The position numbers and the translations under genes were made by a program. From Microvirga splendida (GTDB taxonomy: Bacteria; Pseudomonadota; Alphaproteobacteria; Rhizobiales; Beijerinckiaceae): a stretch of DNA of 64,000 nt. Of this stretch, positions 7,803 through 16,667 are shown one piece after another. The stretch lies in contig NZ_JAELXT010000017.1 in assembly GCF_016427565.1 (NCBI RefSeq), positions 1-64,000 on the forward strand, written 5' to 3'. The stretch's first letter is position 1. Each line of letters opens with the position of its first letter. Under the pieces are notes generated by a model. The model was not told where the DNA came from, did no database searches, and saw only the letters and a program-made list of their open reading frames with translations.

Positions 7803-9848
7803 ATGGCACAGAGTTCTTCCTCCCACCACATGCACCAACGCCCCCTCACTGCACCTCTCGTCCTGATTGTCGCGGCAACCGCCTTCGTTGGCCTGTCCGC
7901 CCTTCAGGCGTCTGGCCAGTCGGCAGACGGCCATGCCGGGCACCACCCTGATGCTATGCCCGCCCCGAGCATGTCCGCCCCAGCCAGCCCGGCTGCCCCG
8001 CCGGGCAATCCGCCCACTGGCGTTCCGGGCAGCCCATCCGCCATGCCTGGAATGCCGTCCCAAGGCGGTGCCATGGGCGGGATGATGGGCGGCATGGGCG
8101 AGATGATGGGCGGGAGCCCGCAGAAGGAGTTCTATCCCTCCCTCATGGACCTGCCCACCCTGTCCCCCGAGCAGCGACACACCATCGAAGCTCAAGCGCG
8201 GGCACGGATAAGCGCAGGCACCGACGAGATCGCAATCGCCGGGAACGCCCTCCGCCATGCGAATGCCTCAGGAGATGCCGCCGGAGCGGAACAAGCCGCC
8301 CGGCGCCTGCGGGACGGCCTTAATCAAGTGGACAGCGGCACGGCGGCGCTCCGGGCGCTTATGGAGGGAAAGTCCCCGTCACAGATTGCCCAGGATTGGT
8401 TCAAAGGACAGCTTAATCTCTCCACCGCAATGCCTGTCCACGCGTCCGAGGGCCCCTTCGGCCTGTCCTGGCTCCACGTGATGACCATGGGCCTGGGATC
8501 GGCCTTTGCCATCGCCATGCTGGCGATCTATTTCGCGCGAATGCGCCGGGCGAACGCCCTCGTCGACCGCTTGTCGAGCGTCACCCTGGCTCCGATGATC
8601 CCTGCGACGCCTCCGTCCGCGGCGACCACCGCACCGCAGCCCTCCCTTCCCGGAGCAGCGCCAGCCGCAGTGGTCACATCGCCGGCGGCCACTCCCTCCG
8701 GTTCCTTGACCGCTGCGGCAGGACCGGTGCCTACGGGCACGCTAGGCCGTCCCGGACTGTGGAAAGGACAGCTTCGGGTGGCTGCCATCTTCGACGAGAC
8801 ACCGAACGTCAAGACGTTCCGGCTCAGGAGCCCGCAGGGCGGCCCCATTCCCTTCACCTTCGTCCCTGGCCATTTCCTCACCTACTCGGCTCAGATCGAT
8901 GGCAAGCTCGTGAGGCGCTCTTATACCATCGCGTCTTCGGCCGCCCAGACGGCCTACGTCGAGACCACCATCAAGCGCGAGGAGCAGGGGCTCCTCTCAC
9001 GATACATGCACGACAATGTCGCCGTCGGTGATCTGGTCGACGTAATGGGGCCATCGGGCGTGTTCACCTTCAGTGGGACGGAAGCCGAGAGCGTCGTGCT
9101 GATCGGGGGAGGGGTGGGCATCACGCCGCTCATGGCAGCGATCCGCTACCTCAACGACATCGCCTGGCCGGGCGAAATCTTCCTCGTCTATGGCGCGCGT
9201 TCGACGGCCGACTTCATCTTCCGTGATGAGCTTGAGCACCTTCAGCGCCGGCACCCCAATCTGCACGTGATCGCCACGATGGCACGCGCCGCCGGGACCT
9301 CATGGATGGGTCCGGAGGGGCCGATCACCAAGGAGCTCCTGGCGCAAGCGGTGCCCGAGATCGCCAAGCGGCGGGTTCATCTGTGCGGCCCCCCGGGCAT
9401 GATGGAGGCTATGAAGAAGCTGCTGGCGGAGCTTGGGGTGCCCGGAGATCAGATCAAAACTGAAGCTTTCGGTCCTGCCAAAGGCGCCGTGCCCCCGCCC
9501 GGGGTGACGGTGACCGAGCCTATCCAACTGCAACCCGACGGGAGTGCCGGACCCGCCGCAGCGTTGCCGGCGGCGATTGGTCCGGCGACCGCCTCGATCC
9601 GCTTCGCCAAGTCGAACAAAGTCGTGCCGCTGCCGCCGGACCAGAGCGTCCTGGAGGTCGCGGAGGCCGCCGACGTGCCCATCGATTACTCCTGCCGGGT
9701 TGGAACTTGCGGCATCTGCAAGACCAGGCTCCTGGAGGGCCAGGTGACCATGGAAGTCGAGGAGGCCCTCACGCCTGAGGACAAGGCGCAGAACATCATT
9801 CTGGCGTGTCAGGCCAAGTCAATTGGCAACCTGGTGGTGGATGCCTGA
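7803..9848 (+). CDS. Spy-like periplasmic domain fused to FAD/NAD(P)H reductase and [2Fe-2S] ferredoxin
   Basis: A 681-residue fusion from the ATG at 7803 (earlier in-frame starts lack support). In order: membrane/leader segment (about 14-36); His/Pro/Met-rich linker; helical Spy/CpxP-like domain (about 105-205, LPTLSPEQRHTIEAQARARI); second membrane segment (about 222-245) ending in RMRRA; ferredoxin-reductase domain with FAD motif RSYTIAS (372-378), nucleotide motif GGGVGITPL (435-443) and HLCGPPGMM (527-534); plant-type [2Fe-2S] domain with Cys631, Cys636, Cys639 and Cys669. Positive residues after the second helix suggest the Spy-like part is periplasmic and the reductase cytoplasmic. It would pass electrons from NAD(P)H to the membrane and heme proteins encoded next. 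The substrate is unknown, and the fusion is unfamiliar to me. Confidence 0.8.
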   Translation: MAQSSSSHHMHQRPLTAPLVLIVAATAFVGLSALQASGQSADGHAGHHPDAMPAPSMSAPASPAAPPGNPPTGVPGSPSAMPGMPSQGGAMGGMMGGMGEMMGGSPQKEFYPSLMDLPTLSPEQRHTIEAQARARISAGTDEIAIAGNALRHANASGDAAGAEQAARRLRDGLNQVDSGTAALRALMEGKSPSQIAQDWFKGQLNLSTAMPVHASEGPFGLSWLHVMTMGLGSAFAIAMLAIYFARMRRANALVDRLSSVTLAPMIPATPPSAATTAPQPSLPGAAPAAVVTSPAATPSGSLTAAAGPVPTGTLGRPGLWKGQLRVAAIFDETPNVKTFRLRSPQGGPIPFTFVPGHFLTYSAQIDGKLVRRSYTIASSAAQTAYVETTIKREEQGLLSRYMHDNVAVGDLVDVMGPSGVFTFSGTEAESVVLIGGGVGITPLMAAIRYLNDIAWPGEIFLVYGARSTADFIFRDELEHLQRRHPNLHVIATMARAAGTSWMGPEGPITKELLAQAVPEIAKRRVHLCGPPGMMEAMKKLLAELGVPGDQIKTEAFGPAKGAVPPPGVTVTEPIQLQPDGSAGPAAALPAAIGPATASIRFAKSNKVVPLPPDQSVLEVAEAADVPIDYSCRVGTCGICKTRLLEGQVTMEVEEALTPEDKAQNIILACQAKSIGNLVVDA

Positions 9849-9849
9849 C

Positions 9850-10551
9850 ATGAACGAGACCGAAAGGCTCACCGTCGGGGCCGGCCTCACATTGCTCCTG
9901 TTCCTGACGCCGGCATTCCTCCTTCACACCTCGCCACGGTTTCCGGGCAGTCTCGCCGGCAGCATACTTGGCATTGCAGCCGCCATCCTGATGCTGCTGC
10001 TGCTGGTCTATCCGCTTGCCAAGTACAGTACCTCGCTTAAGCCCCTCATCACGAAGATGGTGTCGGTGCGCTCGCTGTTGACCTTCCACGTCTATGCAGG
10101 GGTGCTTGGTGCGCTGCTTGGGATCCTGCACACCGGGCACAAGTACCAAAGCCCGCTTGGGATCGGGCTCGTCGTCACGATGCTGATCGTTGTCGTCACG
10201 GGCTTTATCGGCCGCTATTACCTGCCGCAGGTGTCAGCCGAGCTGCGGGAGCAGCAGTCCCGGCTGGCCACACTCCGCTCCGCCTTTGATCAGACCGCCG
10301 TTGCCCTCGCGGGCCGCCAGGCGGCATCAGAAGAGGCGCCGCCCCGCACGCCGGCGCTTCCCGGTGTGCCGATCCTCCAGCTCGTCGATGGCATCGCCGA
10401 CCTTGAATATGCCATCGGTTCGCGTGGTGCGGTAAAGGCGGTCTTCATGCGGTGGATCGTGTTCCATGTCGTTAGCGCGGTTGTAATGTACGTGCTGCTG
10501 GCGCTCCATGTCGCCGGCCAGATTTACTATGGATTGCGGTGGCTCTCGTGA
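9850..10551 (+). CDS. Cytochrome b-like membrane protein, probable di-heme electron carrier
   Basis: A 233-residue integral membrane protein with about five helices. Two helix-borne histidine pairs share the same spacing: His80/His94 (LLTFHVY...GILHTGH) and His206/His220 (WIVFHVV...LLALHVA). The H-x13-H pattern is typical of b-type hemes stacked in a four-helix bundle. A hydrophilic loop (about 128-180) separates the pairs. The start ATG at 9850 is one base after the fusion gene's stop (TGACATG), which implies coupling. It probably moves electrons from the cytoplasmic reductase across the membrane to the cytochromes c downstream. Heme binding is inferred from the motif. Confidence 0.75.
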   Translation: MNETERLTVGAGLTLLLFLTPAFLLHTSPRFPGSLAGSILGIAAAILMLLLLVYPLAKYSTSLKPLITKMVSVRSLLTFHVYAGVLGALLGILHTGHKYQSPLGIGLVVTMLIVVVTGFIGRYYLPQVSAELREQQSRLATLRSAFDQTAVALAGRQAASEEAPPRTPALPGVPILQLVDGIADLEYAIGSRGAVKAVFMRWIVFHVVSAVVMYVLLALHVAGQIYYGLRWLS

Positions 10552-11324
10552 AGAAGCTCGGCCTGTTCTATACAGTTTTCATCACAGCATCGGTGCTGGT
10601 TGGCCTCGCTGCCACAGCGGCTCTCTACTATGCGGGATCGGCTGCTGTTCCGGGCTGGCGGAGTTTCTTCCAGCCTGGTCCTCTGTCGGGCAAGCACGCA
10701 TTCCTGAGCAACCAGTGCGAGACGTGCCACACTCCCACCAAAGGTGTCGAGGCAGCCACGTGCATAACCTGCCACTCATCTGCCGCAGCAGATCTGGCCA
10801 AGCAGCCGACAGCGTTTCACGCCAATGTTCAGGAATGCCGCGGCTGCCATGTCGAACACCAAGGCGGCTCGCGCCCGACCAAGATGGACCATGGTGCTCT
10901 CTTGCGGAGCGGCTGGCACGCGACAGGAACCTTGCAAGGCCATTCCAGTCTGTCGCGCCAAATGATCGAAGACCTTGCAAGCTACCTTGGCATACCGGTG
11001 TTGGTACCTGCCGAGAAGGAGGGGCTCAACTGTGCCGCCTGCCACAGCAACCAGGATCCCCACCGAAAGCTCTTCGGGACCGAATGCGCTGATTGTCACG
11101 TAACATCGGCATGGCAGATTGCATCATTTCTGCACCCGTCGCCGACCTCGCGCGAATGTGCGCAGTGCCACCAGGCGCCGCCAAGCCATTACATGGAACA
11201 CTTCAGCATGGTGTCGCAGAGAGTCGCCGGGCAGGAGCATGCCCAGGTGAGTCAATGCTACATGTGTCACAAGACAAATTCGTGGAACGACATCAAAGGT
11301 GCAGGCTGGTACAAGCACCATTGA
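10548..11324 (+). CDS. Membrane-anchored heptaheme cytochrome c
   Basis: A 258-residue protein with an N-terminal anchor (about 5-28) and seven CXXCH heme-attachment sites: CETCH, CITCH, CRGCH, CAACH, CADCH, CAQCH and CYMCH, at residues 57, 72, 97, 162, 180, 204 and 237. Many extra histidines can act as distal ligands. It resembles NrfH/NapC-like or class III multiheme proteins, but no single subfamily fits clearly. The GTG start at 10548 overlaps the previous stop (GTGA), giving tight coupling; a GTG at 10539 is possible. It faces the periplasm and probably receives electrons from the b-type protein. The terminal acceptor is unknown. Confidence 0.85.
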   Translation: MKKLGLFYTVFITASVLVGLAATAALYYAGSAAVPGWRSFFQPGPLSGKHAFLSNQCETCHTPTKGVEAATCITCHSSAAADLAKQPTAFHANVQECRGCHVEHQGGSRPTKMDHGALLRSGWHATGTLQGHSSLSRQMIEDLASYLGIPVLVPAEKEGLNCAACHSNQDPHRKLFGTECADCHVTSAWQIASFLHPSPTSRECAQCHQAPPSHYMEHFSMVSQRVAGQEHAQVSQCYMCHKTNSWNDIKGAGWYKHH

Positions 11325-11478
11325 GCCAGCTGCGCTGAACGGCCCGGGTGGGCCTGATCCAACGACTGGGCTCGGCTTGGAGGCAGAGTAGACCTATCAT
11401 GCAACACGTTTGTCTGGCGTCAGGTACACCAACCTTCCACTCAGTAGAAAAAATCTTTTGGAGTCGAGGAGACGGAGC

Positions 11479-11898
11479 GTGAACCGTTGGTCCTGGCTGG
11501 CTGTTGGGGTCGCGCTGCTGGGCAGCCTTGCTGTCGCATGGAGTCTCATGAGGCGAGAGGTTCAGGAGCCGAGCCATATCGTGGAGCCAGCGACCCTCTC
11601 ACCAGCCGCTACCGCTGGCAAGGTGGCGTACGAGGCCAACTGCGCCGGCTGCCATGGGCAAATCGGGGCCGGCACGGATCGGGGTCCGCCCCTCGTTCAT
11701 GTCATCTATCATCCGGGCCACCACGCGAATGGGGCCTTCTATGTGGCTGTGAAATCAGGAGTTCGGCAGCACCACTGGCGCTTTGGCAACATGCCTCCGC
11801 AGCCGCAAGTCAGCGATCCACAGCTTCAGACCATTATTCGATACATTCGTGAGGTCCAGCAGGCCAACGGCATCACGGCCGAACGTCATGGGGGCTAA
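11479..11898 (+). CDS. Membrane-anchored monoheme cytochrome c
   Basis: A 139-residue protein from GTG 11479, preceded by AGGAG at a good distance. It has an N-terminal anchor (about 6-24), one heme site CAGCH followed by GQIGAG, and a probable axial methionine in FGNMPPQP. The class I fold is typical. A second His-rich stretch (YHPGHHANGAF, GVRQHHW) is unusual and might bind metal. It is last in the redox module, about 155 bases after the heptaheme gene, and probably accepts electrons from it or links it to an oxidase. Confidence 0.8.
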   Translation: MNRWSWLAVGVALLGSLAVAWSLMRREVQEPSHIVEPATLSPAATAGKVAYEANCAGCHGQIGAGTDRGPPLVHVIYHPGHHANGAFYVAVKSGVRQHHWRFGNMPPQPQVSDPQLQTIIRYIREVQQANGITAERHGG

Positions 11899-12231
11899 GC
11901 CTAGAGCAACCGTTGCTGGCAAGCCATACAGGGGCTGGCGAGCGGCTTCCACAAGGGCGGCTTTTTCGCGCGCCGGCGCCGGATGGTTGAACAAATCGGC
12001 TAGAGAGCCAATCGGTTTGGGAAGGCGTTGGAAGAACGCACAATCTGGACGGCAGAAACACGGACGTCAGCGCCACTTTGAAGACATGGGTCACGATACG
12101 CGAGGCGTGGATGGCGGATGCGGACCTTTTCATGGGGGAAGGCTTCTCGGTGTGCCGCCCGCGGAGCGGCCTGCGATCCCAGGTTTGTACTGTTTCGAAC
12201 CAGAAGCGGGCCTGATGGCGAGCTAACTTTT
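11899..12231. other. Intergenic stretch, nothing recognised
   Basis: This lies between the converging cytochrome c and GH1 genes. No coding pattern or strong dyad was identified. Confidence 0.5.
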
Positions 12232-13545
12232 TCAAACCTCCCCAGACCTGCGCTGGTGCCGGGCCTCATGGTAACGCCGCATCCTGTCGCGCCGACGCTG
12301 GACAAAAGGTTCGTCGGTTTCGCTCGGCAGCACGATCGGGACATTCAGGCACACGCTCTGGGCCGGCAGAACGTCGCTCCACGAGCGGATCAGGTCCTTG
12401 TAGGCGCGCCCCACGGCCCGCATGTTGCGATCCAGGTCGTAAAGCCCGAGCGGGTTGACATTGCCCCTGTCCTCGCGCAACGCCGTGTCCCAGTCCACCT
12501 GATCCGTCAACGAATACCAGGTGAAGCCGACGATAGGCACGCCGGTATTGCGCACCCGCAGCACATTGGCCCACTGCTTCCAGAGCCAGTGGACGGCCTC
12601 GTCCCCGTTCGGCCCCTCGTTCATGTTGGTCTCGGTATGCATCACCGGCAGCTTGTACCGCTCGAAGTATTGGCGGGTGATGTCGTCATAGCCGAACACA
12701 TCGCCCGCAGCCCAACTCCTCCCGTCGGCGGCCACCCGGTGCTCGTTGGTGACATAATAGTCATTGCCCATGATGCAGTGATGGCGCAGGGGGGAGTGCC
12801 GCAGGAAGAAATGATATTCCTCACGCGTCATGCCATTATCCATCAGGTACTCGTACATCCCGGAACTCACAGGATGGCCGTAGTTCAAGTCGAGCGACAG
12901 GAACCGGCGCGCATTGCCCAGCTCCGCAGGCTTGATAGCCTTGGGGTCTTCGGCATGGAAGTACTCGGAGGACTCGCTCTGGACGAAGATGGCGTCCGGC
13001 CGAACGTCGAGGATCGCCGCCATGGCGAGCACATTCGCCCTGACGATGTGCTTGAGCGCCGTCACGAAGGCACGGTCACTGGCGAGTTGCTCGTTCCACC
13101 AGCCATAATAGGCCGAGAAGGTGGCGCAGATGAACATCTCGTTGACGGGGGTGTAGAGCTGGACCCACGGAAACCGGCTGGCAAAGGCGCGGGCATAGTC
13201 CGCGAAAAGCTCCGGAAAATCGGGGTTCTGGAAGTCGCCGATCCAATCCGGCACGCCGAAGTGGCACAAATCGACAATCGGGACAGTGTCGCAATGCTTC
13301 AGATGGCCGAAGGTGAGGTCGGAGAACTCCCAGTCGTAGCGCTCAGGCCCGAGCCAGGTTTTGTGGATGGGAGGCCCATAACGCAGGAACTGGATGTCGA
13401 GGTCCTGGAGCAGCTCGAAGTCCGTCCTCCAATGCGTGTAGTGGCCGCACTTCTCCATCTCGTCGATCCGGGTACGGCCGTTGTTGATGGTCGGGTAGCT
13501 GTTCTCAATCCCGGTCGCGAACATGAACCATGGCGCCGCCATCAT
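12232..13545 (-). CDS. Glycoside hydrolase family 1-like protein
   Basis: From the ATG at 13545, preceded by AAGGAG, the protein has 437 residues, close to a GH1 barrel. The acid/base glutamate is Glu136 in YTPVNEMFI, and the nucleophile is Glu305 in MHTETNMNE, matching the NEP and TENG positions loosely. Other family features are RYGPPIHKTW and GFTWYSLTDQVDW near the end. There is no signal peptide, so it acts in the cytoplasm, probably on beta-glycosides. No sugar transporter or regulator is adjacent. Confidence 0.8.
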   Translation of the reverse strand: MMAAPWFMFATGIENSYPTINNGRTRIDEMEKCGHYTHWRTDFELLQDLDIQFLRYGPPIHKTWLGPERYDWEFSDLTFGHLKHCDTVPIVDLCHFGVPDWIGDFQNPDFPELFADYARAFASRFPWVQLYTPVNEMFICATFSAYYGWWNEQLASDRAFVTALKHIVRANVLAMAAILDVRPDAIFVQSESSEYFHAEDPKAIKPAELGNARRFLSLDLNYGHPVSSGMYEYLMDNGMTREEYHFFLRHSPLRHHCIMGNDYYVTNEHRVAADGRSWAAGDVFGYDDITRQYFERYKLPVMHTETNMNEGPNGDEAVHWLWKQWANVLRVRNTGVPIVGFTWYSLTDQVDWDTALREDRGNVNPLGLYDLDRNMRAVGRAYKDLIRSWSDVLPAQSVCLNVPIVLPSETDEPFVQRRRDRMRRYHEARHQRRSGEV

Positions 13546-13912
13546 GGTCTCTCCTTTGGATTCCTGGCGCTCACAGGAGGGAGCTTGCATTGCAGTGCGC
13601 TAACGCGGGCGTGGGACTTCCGTTGCAGCTTGCTTGCCCCCCTGGCGGCCTGCCAGATGCGTCTCGAAGAGGCTCGTCGGATAGAAGGACGGCGAACTGA
13701 GAGTTTGGCGTGAAGCTTGTGCGAGCAGACCAATGCGGTGACTTGGCGAAGTCTACTGCATCGGAGGCAGCCGACCGTCCCGTGAGCATTGCTCCACCCT
13801 TTTCTCCGTTCCATTCATCAGCTATTCGGGGGGCTGCCCCACAACGTCGTTTATAGCGAGCGGCCGTTATCGCGTTTTGCGGCAATGTCTTGATCAATGT
13901 GGACGACGTGGC
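13546..13912. other. Divergent intergenic stretch
   Basis: This lies between the GH1 gene and the ABC-like membrane gene. Only shadow frames were seen, and no operator was recognised. Confidence 0.45.
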
Positions 13913-14974
13913 ATGGCTTACAAGTGGCGCACCCATCGCCTATCCACTCTCCTATCATGGCCACAGAAGTTAACGGCAAGCCGTCAGGCCCGGCATGTGG
14001 TCGCTGGGGAGCCACTTCGGCCACCTCTGGAGCAGGCGGTTCTGCGCTGGACACTGCGGCTACAGCTCAAGCTGGTCGCGATCTCATCCCTTGTGCTTCC
14101 GACGACTTATCTTGTTCTTGAACTTCCCAAGCACATCATCAACCACGCCCTCGCGGCTGGTGGCCCGCAGATGGATCTGTTCGAGCTCAAGCTGGATCAG
14201 GTCAGCCTCCTCATCCTGCTCTGCGCCGGGTACCTAGGCGCCATCGCCGTGAACGGCACCATCAAGTACTATGCCAACGTCGCCCAGGGCCGGATTTCCG
14301 AGCGGATTGTCAGACGTCTTCGGATTGCTGTCGTCCGAACCCAAGCGCGCTCCAAGGCTCGCGCCGATGATCCGGCCCTGACCGCCGTGGCGATCAGTGA
14401 ATGCGAGCCCATCGGCTATTTCGGCGGCAGCATGTTGAGCGTGCCCATTCTTCAGGGTGGCACGCTGGTGGCAAGCCTGGCCTTCCTTCTCATGCAGGAT
14501 GCTGTGATGGCACTGGCGGCGGTCGCGATGCTGCCGGTCCAACTTGCGATCCTGCCTCAGCTCCAATTGCGCATCAATGCGTCTGTGCGCAAACGGGTTC
14601 ATGTGACCAGGAGCTTGAGCGCCGCCCTGTCCCGCGCCTCAGAACTCTCTGCGCCGTCATTGGCTATGACCAACCGGGCGCGGTTGCAGCAGATCACGGC
14701 GCTTGAGGCAATCAGGCTCCAGATCAATGAGCTGAAGGCGAGGCTCAAGAGCCTTTTCAACTTCACGTCCAATCTTACTCCGTTCTTCTTCTTCACAATT
14801 GGCGGCTATCTTGTCATCCACGACCGCTTGTCGGTCGGAGCGCTGGTTGCAGCGCTTGCCGCATACAAGGAGATCAACCCGTCCTTGCGCGAGCTGTTCG
14901 AGTTCGCGCAGGCCTGGTCGGATGCGCGGGCCCGCTTTGATGAAGTGAGTCGGGTGATCAGCCCGGGGGGCTGA
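13913..14974 (+). CDS. ABC exporter transmembrane domain without ATPase domain
   Basis: From the ATG at 13913 the product is about 353 residues. Several hydrophobic helices (about 60-90, 110-130, 195-235, 300-330) are arranged like the transmembrane domain of an ABC exporter, with long basic intracellular stretches such as RISERIVRRLRIAVVRTQ. It ends in FAQAWSDARARFDEVSRVIS, where a fused ATPase would normally begin, and stops at once. No Walker A or ABC signature follows on either strand. It may be a truncated exporter or a stand-alone subunit using an ATPase encoded elsewhere. The upstream TTG at 13877 is an alternative start. Confidence 0.6.
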   Translation: MAYKWRTHRLSTLLSWPQKLTASRQARHVVAGEPLRPPLEQAVLRWTLRLQLKLVAISSLVLPTTYLVLELPKHIINHALAAGGPQMDLFELKLDQVSLLILLCAGYLGAIAVNGTIKYYANVAQGRISERIVRRLRIAVVRTQARSKARADDPALTAVAISECEPIGYFGGSMLSVPILQGGTLVASLAFLLMQDAVMALAAVAMLPVQLAILPQLQLRINASVRKRVHVTRSLSAALSRASELSAPSLAMTNRARLQQITALEAIRLQINELKARLKSLFNFTSNLTPFFFFTIGGYLVIHDRLSVGALVAALAAYKEINPSLRELFEFAQAWSDARARFDEVSRVISPGG

Positions 14975-15153
14975 TAGAGGCGCGAGTGGAGTTCGGCCAA
15001 GTCAGCCTCGTCTCCGTATCCCTGAAGAGGCCGAGGTTCGGCAGGGCAACCGTCGGTGGCGGGTGTCGACCTAGGCGTGAACACGCTCGTCGCCGACACT
15101 GGCGGAGTGCCCTCGGTTGGCCATCTATGGCAGATGCAAAGCCGTTCAGGGCG

Positions 15154-15540
15154 TCATCTGTCAATCTTGGTGATGTGCGTCACCATCACGGCTCCCCGGC
15201 GCCGCGTGGCTTCAAATCTCACGTTGTCTCCCGCTTTGACCCCTCGCAGCACCTCTGACCGGCTGACGTGAAACACCATCGTCATGGACGGCATCCAGAT
15301 GCTTTTGTCTGCGCTGCCAATCTCCGGGTGCAGGATGGTGACCGTGCCCGAACCGGGATCAACTGCCCGGACTGTTCCTTCGGCATGGACATGGTCCGCC
15401 ATGGACCCTCGGCTGAGTTCGATCTGCTCCATGCGGCTGAGCCACTCGATGCTGGTCATTGCCGCAACACCGAGACCGGGAGCGATGACAAGGCCAGCCC
15501 CGAGGGAAAGCGCAAACTTGAGTTTCGATGTCCACATCAT
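15154..15540 (-). CDS. CusF-like periplasmic copper-binding protein
   Basis: A 128-residue protein from the ATG at 15540, preceded by GGAGGT. A signal-like N terminus (TSKLKFALSLGAGLVIAPG) precedes a CusF-type OB fold (about 55-128) with the metal stretch IWMPSMTMVFHV and the family pattern LRGVKAGDNVRF. CusF proteins bind periplasmic Cu(I) and hand it to a CusB adaptor. An FNR-type operator lies about 120 bases upstream, which would link this gene to low oxygen. It stands alone ahead of the efflux block. Confidence 0.8.
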   Translation of the reverse strand: MMWTSKLKFALSLGAGLVIAPGLGVAAMTSIEWLSRMEQIELSRGSMADHVHAEGTVRAVDPGSGTVTILHPEIGSADKSIWMPSMTMVFHVSRSEVLRGVKAGDNVRFEATRRRGAVMVTHITKIDR

Positions 15541-16116
15541 TCTTACCTCCACTCGGCCACAGGATCTGTGGCGCTGCCCTGCACAAGCGACGATGACTTG
15601 CAGCAGGCGGGTTGGACTGCCGCGCTCACGAACATAGCAGGCCGCGTGGCGGCCGCCTTGATCCGGATCAAACTGCAAGCAGAACGTCCTGCCAGGGATC
15701 AGGGAATTGAACTCCCCCTGTGCTGGCGTGCACCGGGTTAGACCACTTTCCACCCAGTGCGTCCGGGGGGTGAAACACCCAGGCGTCGAGTGGATGCGTC
15801 GCTGGTCATGGTCGCTCTCGAAATAGCCAAAAAGCCTGCTGCCGTGCCTCGGTGCGGGTGGCTCAGCGTCATCGGAACGGTACAGTTGTGGGTAGGTCAA
15901 ACGGAGATGGTGGGCACAACGTGATGCGGCGGGATCGGCAGGACCGGTCCGTGACAAGCGCTCTCAAGTGCGCATCCGCGTTGGAGCCGACGCGCGGGCG
16001 CCATGAGGATTGCGTCATTTCCGTCGGATATTCGGATTGAATGGCGCCGCCGGAGATGGACGATGCTCCCTCTCAAATGTGTCCAAACTCGTTGAAACGG
16101 CAAATTCACCGGCGTA
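15541..16116. other. Intergenic stretch carrying an FNR-type site
   Basis: No gene is supported here. Apart from the operator at 15658-15671, nothing recognisable was found. Confidence 0.5.
15658..15671. promoter_or_regulatory. FNR-type operator upstream of the cusF-like gene
   Basis: TTGATCCGGATCAA is identical to the operator at 6482-6495. Its centre is about 125 bases before the cusF-like ATG. At -41.5 it would give a leader of about 80 bases. Confidence 0.75.
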
Positions 16117-16530
16117 TCACTGGATCGCTTGCAGGACGAGCCTGTGGTGGATCGGGTCGGCCTCCCCCGGAAGCTTGGCGGCGAGCGTGAGCGCCCATCC
16201 GCCGACCATCGAAAGGTCGGTCTCGAAACGGTAGTAGCCGGGCAGCGTGTCGGGCAGCGGCTCAAGCGGCGCCTCCATTGCGCCCATGCCGTGGGGCGAC
16301 ATGTCGAGGCGACTGATGAACAAGGTCGCGTCCGGCACCACCTTTCCGGTCCGTTCATCAACCAGCCGGACCAGGATGGTTGTGCCGGAACCGTGCTTCA
16401 CTTCGCGATCCACAAGTTCGAAGGTGTAGTGGTCCAACGCATTGCGGCTTGGAGAAAAGGTCAGCGCCGCTCCGACACCAATGAAGCCGAGCACAATCCA
16501 GAAAACGCGCCACGCAGCAAAGTCAAACAC
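16117..16530 (-). CDS. FixH/YtkA-like membrane-anchored protein
   Basis: About 137 residues from a GTG at 16530; an upstream start in the same frame is possible. A membrane segment (AAWRVFWIVLGFIGVGAAL) precedes a periplasmic domain with ILVRLVDERTGKVVPDATLF, a Met-containing loop (MSPHGMGAMEAPLEPLP) and GGWALTLAAKLPGE. The same order of motifs occurs in the product of 386-952, so these are paralogues attached to two RND systems. Its role in metal export is inferred from context. Confidence 0.65.
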   Translation of the reverse strand: MFDFAAWRVFWIVLGFIGVGAALTFSPSRNALDHYTFELVDREVKHGSGTTILVRLVDERTGKVVPDATLFISRLDMSPHGMGAMEAPLEPLPDTLPGYYRFETDLSMVGGWALTLAAKLPGEADPIHHRLVLQAIQ

Positions 16531-16667
16531 TGGAAGAAATCCTATTATTCCAAATAAGTGGGACCGCTTTAACGGTCCGATGAAGACCGAGCCGCCGCGT
16601 AACGCTCTCCTCACAGTCCAGCTCAGCCAAGAAGCGTTCGAGGCTCGGGGCGCACAAGGATGTCGCG

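Noticed and set aside
12118..13713. A 531-residue plus-strand frame opposite the GH1 gene
   Set aside because: Antisense shadow; GH1 catalytic motifs are clear on the minus strand.
15055..15110. A plus-strand stretch reading VAGVDLGVNTLVAD, like the first RuvC motif of a TnpB
   Set aside because: Only one motif is present, with stops close by and no other TnpB features. It could be a tiny relic or chance.
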